A DNA stretch of 10,028 nt from positions 1 to 10,028 of the forward strand of contig CAZPBC010000060.1 of the NCBI GenBank assembly GCA_964584775.1, given 5' to 3'. Source of the stretch: CAZPBC01 sp964584775 (lineage in GTDB: Bacteria; Chlamydiota; Chlamydiia; Chlamydiales; SLFE01). The position numbers were made by a program, and so were the translations under genes. Positions 7,240 through 10,028 of this stretch are shown in pieces (positions within the stretch are counted from its first letter, which is position 1; each line of letters begins with the position of its first letter). The notes under the pieces were generated by a model, which made no database searches, had not been told where the DNA came from, and worked only from the letters and a program-made list of their open reading frames with translations.

Positions 7240-8763
7240 ATGAGAAGCTATCTATCTCACCTACAGTCAATTAAGGGTGAATCTAAAGAGGCGGTTATTT
7301 CACGCGCTTCTAGTTTGTTTCCCGTTCAATGCACTGAGCAGGTCCAAACGCGCCTGCTCTTTATGAACTACTGGCACCTAAAGCGCGGAGTCAGAGAGGT
7401 TAACGCTCGCTGTACCCTAAGGAACCAACTCGGTGAAGAGCTGCACAAAAAAGAGTTTCCTATTGACGAAGTGAGAGCCTATTCCATTGAAGTTCAGGAT
7501 CTTCTGAAAGAAATCAACCGCTCTCATCCCTTCCAAGGCACTGTCGAGCTCGAGTTCTTCTCCTCAACCCCCCTCGTCTTCCCCTTCCCTGCCGTGACGA
7601 TCAACTACTACGGTCCTGATTTCTCGACCGTGGTTCATACCACCGAAAGGACCTACAACGACGAAGGCGACGAAGCGGCGAACACGCGCTCGACACCGCC
7701 TGAGTCCGGATTCAATGTGATCGAGGAAGAGGGGATCCACTCCTTCATCACACTGGTCAATGGAAAAGAGCAGCGAGACCTTCAGCAGATTGAAGCGACC
7801 CTCGTGAACTCAATGGGAAAGGAGGCCACCTTCTCGATTCCCCTAGGGGTTGCCGAACCCTATCAACTCTACTGGTTGAAACTCTCCGACTATTTCGATG
7901 TCGGCACCTTCCTCAACCACGAGTTAGGAGCCGTGCGTCTCACCCTTCCTCCCCTCGGAGCGTTCCCTCGGCTCCTCGTAGGTAACGCCTCTAAAAAGGC
8001 ACTCTCCATCACACACAGCTACTACGACTGCTCCACCCTCAAAGGTGAGGAGAATTACTGGCAAGAAAACCAACCTGAGTGGCACGCGGCCACGTTGATG
8101 CTCCCCCTCTATGAAAAAGAACAAAGGAGCGCTGTCACCTTTTACCCGATCTTCTCCCCTTCTCAGTTTACGATCGATGCGGAACTCTATGACCAAGAAG
8201 GAAAATTACTCAAGACGCTCGAACACCTCTACGACTCCCACCAAAAAGGCCCCTGTACCCACCTGATTGAGGCAAAAGGAGCGAGGGCAGTCCGGATGAT
8301 TGCAAGAACAGAGAAGGGAACACGCCTCCCCTCCCGTGTGAAGATTGCACTCGACGTCACCGCGACCGGCGAGCTGGGCAGTAACATCTGCACCAACCTC
8401 CAACCCTTCATCCCTGAGCTCGACCAAAAACCCTTCACTTTCAAATGGGCACCGCTGCTCAACCAAAAGGGCTTCACCTCCTGGATCACCCTCGTCAACA
8501 GCTCACAGCATGTGAACTACAACAGAGAAGCGGATATCTCACTGACCTTCTACCGCGAAGAGGACTCCGAAACACTCACAAGAAGCCTCCGCCTTGCACC
8601 GCATGGAAGCACGACGATTCAACTCCCCAAAGACAAAGAGCTACTGCAATTTTTGGGAGACAAGGGTGGTTGGATGACCGCCACCAGCGACAATCCTTAC
8701 ATCCTCAGCTATTACTTTATTAAAAGCCCCTCAGGAAATATTGGGGGAGATCACGGTTATTAA
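7240..8763 (+). CDS. Hypothetical multi-domain beta-sandwich-like protein
   Basis: I do not recognise this 507-residue protein. The ATG at 7240 is the first start after an in-frame stop at 7225; its ribosome-binding site is weak. There is no signal peptide and no membrane helix. The sequence looks beta-rich throughout and appears to be built from about four related units, near residues 35-140, 155-264, 280-375 and 398-495. Units 2 and 4 are the clearest pair: GIHSFITLVN (165-174) matches GFTSWITLVN (411-420). The units also end alike, with INYYG (121-125), THSYYD (258-263) and LSYYF (489-493). The C-terminus is Gly-rich and ends GGDHGY. Repeated sandwich units of this kind often bind carbohydrate or protein. 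Divergent placement beside the Maf-like operon hints at a shared role in surface glycans, but this is only positional. Its 3' end overlaps the opposing gene by 33 bases. Confidence 0.78.
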   Translation: MRSYLSHLQSIKGESKEAVISRASSLFPVQCTEQVQTRLLFMNYWHLKRGVREVNARCTLRNQLGEELHKKEFPIDEVRAYSIEVQDLLKEINRSHPFQGTVELEFFSSTPLVFPFPAVTINYYGPDFSTVVHTTERTYNDEGDEAANTRSTPPESGFNVIEEEGIHSFITLVNGKEQRDLQQIEATLVNSMGKEATFSIPLGVAEPYQLYWLKLSDYFDVGTFLNHELGAVRLTLPPLGAFPRLLVGNASKKALSITHSYYDCSTLKGEENYWQENQPEWHAATLMLPLYEKEQRSAVTFYPIFSPSQFTIDAELYDQEGKLLKTLEHLYDSHQKGPCTHLIEAKGARAVRMIARTEKGTRLPSRVKIALDVTATGELGSNICTNLQPFIPELDQKPFTFKWAPLLNQKGFTSWITLVNSSQHVNYNREADISLTFYREEDSETLTRSLRLAPHGSTTIQLPKDKELLQFLGDKGGWMTATSDNPYILSYYFIKSPSGNIGGDHGY

Positions 8764-9216
8764 CTCTTCGTAGGATGGAAGATATGGAATCGACATCAAC
8801 TCACCGGAAGGATCTCTCCACCCTAGCATCAATTCATCGGCATTGGCAACGGCAATAAAGGGCGCGCGGATAAAGTAGTTGTAGCCGACGACTTGACGAA
8901 AGCTGCCTTCATCCAGCGGAACCGCTTTGCACTCGATCAACAAAAGTGGAGTGGGAAAGGTCCTCTGCTGCGAGGTCACGGAGACGGCGATATCGACACG
9001 GAGATCCGACGGAGGACTAGAGCCGTTGACAGCCAACTCTTCGACTTTCTTTTCGACAGCTAAAAAGTGCAAAGGAAAGGCGAGTTCATGGACCATCTTT
9101 TTCAAGAGGTCCACCCTCACCTTTTCCTCAGGACGAGCCAAGATCTTCTTCTGCCGCACGGGGCAGTAGAGATGCTCGTTCTCGAGTTCCTTAGAGTTCT
9201 GGCTCAATGATTCCAA
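8731..9216 (-). CDS. HsdR N-terminal-like (HSDR_N_2) PD-(D/E)XK nuclease-fold protein
   Basis: This 161-residue protein resembles the free-standing relatives of the N-terminal nuclease domain of type I restriction subunit HsdR. The PD-(D/E)XK pattern is visible: LRVD with Asp75, then LLLIECKA with Glu95 and Lys97, followed by a RecB/HsdR-like QVVGY motif (Gln108, Tyr112). An upstream acidic helix (about residues 55-60) could supply the usual first glutamate. No helicase domain follows, and no methylase or specificity subunit is in the window, so this is not a complete restriction system. The start is uncertain: TTG at 9216 gives 161 residues and TTG at 9207 gives 158, and there is no ATG in the first 40 codons. 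The conserved part begins near residue 15 (HLYCPVRQKK). It overlaps the 3' end of hpf by up to 26 bases, so the two are probably cotranscribed. DNA cleavage is inferred from the fold only. Confidence 0.75.
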   Translation of the reverse strand: MESLSQNSKELENEHLYCPVRQKKILARPEEKVRVDLLKKMVHELAFPLHFLAVEKKVEELAVNGSSPPSDLRVDIAVSVTSQQRTFPTPLLLIECKAVPLDEGSFRQVVGYNYFIRAPFIAVANADELMLGWRDPSGELMSIPYLPSYEELITVISPNIS

Positions 9217-9823
9217 GGTTCTCGTCGTTACGGCGGTAGATGACTTTGAGTTTGTTGTCCTCTTCAGAACGGTAGATCAGGAAGTTGTCCCCAGAGAGAT
9301 CAATCCTCATCATCGCTTCTTCAGTGGTCAGGGTTTTAAGCGGACGCGTCTTGCGCGAGACCACCTCGTGGCGGTACTGGCCGATCATCGCATCTTGGTT
9401 CGCTGCTTCAATTTCGTCGTTGATCGCACTGAGCTCATCTTCGGAGGGACGGATGACGTTGATATTCATATCGACCATCGAGACACTCTTTGCTTGGTGA
9501 TCCTGAATGCGCTTCTTATAGCGGGTGAGCTGTGACGTGAGCTTGGAAACGGCTAGATCGACAGAGGCATACATATCACCTGTCGTCGCATGGCTGCGGA
9601 TGCGGATATGATCGACCTTGATGTCGATCTGAACACGGTGCTCATCTTTCTGGATATCCATGGTGATGACCACATCAATGATCCGGTCTGAGAAGCGGTC
9701 GATCTTGGAGACCTTCTCCACAGCGTAGGCTTTCATGGCATCTGTGACTAGGACATGACGCCCTTTCACTTCAATGTTGTAGGTTTCATTCTGAAATTCG
9801 ACGGCTTTTGCCTTACCTTTCAT
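9191..9823 (-). CDS. hpf: Long-form ribosome hibernation-promoting factor (HPF/RaiA family)
   Basis: This 210-residue protein is a long-form HPF. Its N-terminal domain (about residues 15-115) binds the 30S subunit near the mRNA and tRNA sites. Its C-terminal domain (about 160-208) lets two ribosomes pair as inactive 100S dimers in slow growth or stress. The N-terminal part shows YNIEVKGRHVLVTDAMKAY (15-33) and the RYKKRIQDHQ helix (101-110). The C-terminal signature is clear, from LKTLTTEEAMMRIDLSG (162-178) to FLIYRS and VIYRRND (194-200), ending LGIIEPEL. A charged linker of about 45 residues separates the domains, as usual for the long form. The ATG at 9823 is preceded by AGGGAG about eight bases upstream. 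About 14 extra N-terminal residues precede the conserved start of the domain. It heads a two-gene unit with the HsdR_N-like gene. Confidence 0.93.
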   Translation of the reverse strand: MKGKAKAVEFQNETYNIEVKGRHVLVTDAMKAYAVEKVSKIDRFSDRIIDVVITMDIQKDEHRVQIDIKVDHIRIRSHATTGDMYASVDLAVSKLTSQLTRYKKRIQDHQAKSVSMVDMNINVIRPSEDELSAINDEIEAANQDAMIGQYRHEVVSRKTRPLKTLTTEEAMMRIDLSGDNFLIYRSEEDNKLKVIYRRNDENLGIIEPEL

Positions 9824-9951
9824 CTTTCACTCCCTGTTTATCTTCCAAAAACAGCAGTCTAAAACAGATCATGCTTTTTGACAGTAGAAAAAAGCTCTAC
9901 CCTATTTTTTCTCTTTTCACAAGCTTTCAGAAAATATCCAGAAACTAACAG
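9824..9951. promoter_or_regulatory. Leader and promoter region of hpf, possibly divergent
   Basis: About 130 AT-rich bases lie upstream of hpf. On the minus strand TTGTGA (9924-9919) is a fair -35 box, but the sequence at the -10 distance is poor. On the plus strand TTGACA (9878-9883) is a perfect -35 consensus, with TATTTT (9903-9908) 19 bases further on. An 8-base inverted repeat, AGAAAAAA (9886-9893) with TTTTTTCT (9905-9912), lies between and across these elements. This is a likely control region, but no single promoter can be fixed by eye. Confidence 0.35.
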
Positions 9952-9975
9952 ATGACTTTTTTGGGGGTGTTTTTC

Positions 9976-10028
9976 ATGATTTTTTCGCTGAGACGCCGGT
10001 TGCAGCTCGCAGGCCCACTTTTTAGCCT
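9976..10028 (+). CDS. Possible 5' end of a plus-strand gene running off the window
   Basis: An open frame starts at ATG 9976 and stays open to the window end, giving about 17 residues (MIFSLRRRLQLAGPLFS). GGGGGTG lies six bases before the ATG, a plausible ribosome-binding site, and a consensus TTGACA lies about 95 bases upstream. An in-frame ATG at 9952 is an alternative start with a poorer site and a more hydrophobic N-terminus. The fragment is too short to identify. A competing reading is that the minus strand here is the tail of an incoming gene, since a minus-strand frame is open from the window edge to a TAG at 9947-9945. Confidence 0.28.
   Translation, partial: MIFSLRRRLQLAGPLFS

Noticed and set aside
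8731..9216. Part of a type I restriction-modification system or a truncated hsdR
   Set aside because: The protein ends naturally after the nuclease-like domain, has no helicase remnant, and no hsdM or hsdS lies nearby. It fits the free-standing HSDR_N_2 family.
9886..9912. Intrinsic terminator from the A-run/T-run inverted repeat
   Set aside because: The stem is almost entirely A-T with an 11-base loop and sits upstream of hpf, not after a gene, so it is more likely part of an AT-rich control region.

Overview
The window carries seven well-supported protein genes, a possible eighth cut off at the right edge, and no RNA genes, insertion sequences or CRISPR arrays that I can see. Coding density is high. 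Starts include ATG, GTG and TTG, several genes overlap, and Shine-Dalgarno-like sites are purine-rich. This is a bacterial chromosome, probably Gram-negative. A long-form ribosome hibernation factor, a solitary HsdR N-terminal-like protein and several Maf-like/MORN proteins would fit an environmental relative of the Chlamydiota or the wider PVC group, but that placement is an impression and not a result.

Layout from left to right. Positions 1-126 are an AT-rich leader with two small inverted repeats. It precedes a plus-strand orphan gene (127-651) whose protein has two moderately hydrophobic stretches. A minus-strand operon then runs from about 7167 down to 660. It begins with a small charged helical protein (6733-7167), followed by three tandem paralogues of the Maf/DUF115 glycosyltransferase-like family (4514-6733, 2383-4521, 660-2396). 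Every junction in this operon overlaps, so translation is probably coupled. The first two paralogues carry C-terminal MORN-like repeats. The third is shorter, lacks the repeats and keeps the most canonical Maf core. The operon converges on the orphan gene with an 8-base gap.

A 72-base region (7168-7239) with a short palindrome separates this operon from a divergent plus-strand gene (7240-8763). That gene encodes a 507-residue beta-rich protein that appears to be built from about four related sandwich-like units. Its 3' end overlaps by 33 bases the 3' end of a minus-strand HsdR_N/PD-(D/E)XK-like gene (8731-9216). The latter lies downstream of, and overlaps, the long-form hibernation-promoting factor gene hpf (9191-9823). 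The last 205 bases hold the hpf leader and perhaps the start of a divergent plus-strand gene.

How the parts may work together (inference): the Maf-like paralogues probably act on sugars or nucleotide sugars at a surface structure. The divergent beta-sandwich protein and the small charged protein are candidate partners by position only. The hpf and HsdR_N-like pair is a separate transcription unit concerned with ribosome dormancy and an unknown nuclease-like function.
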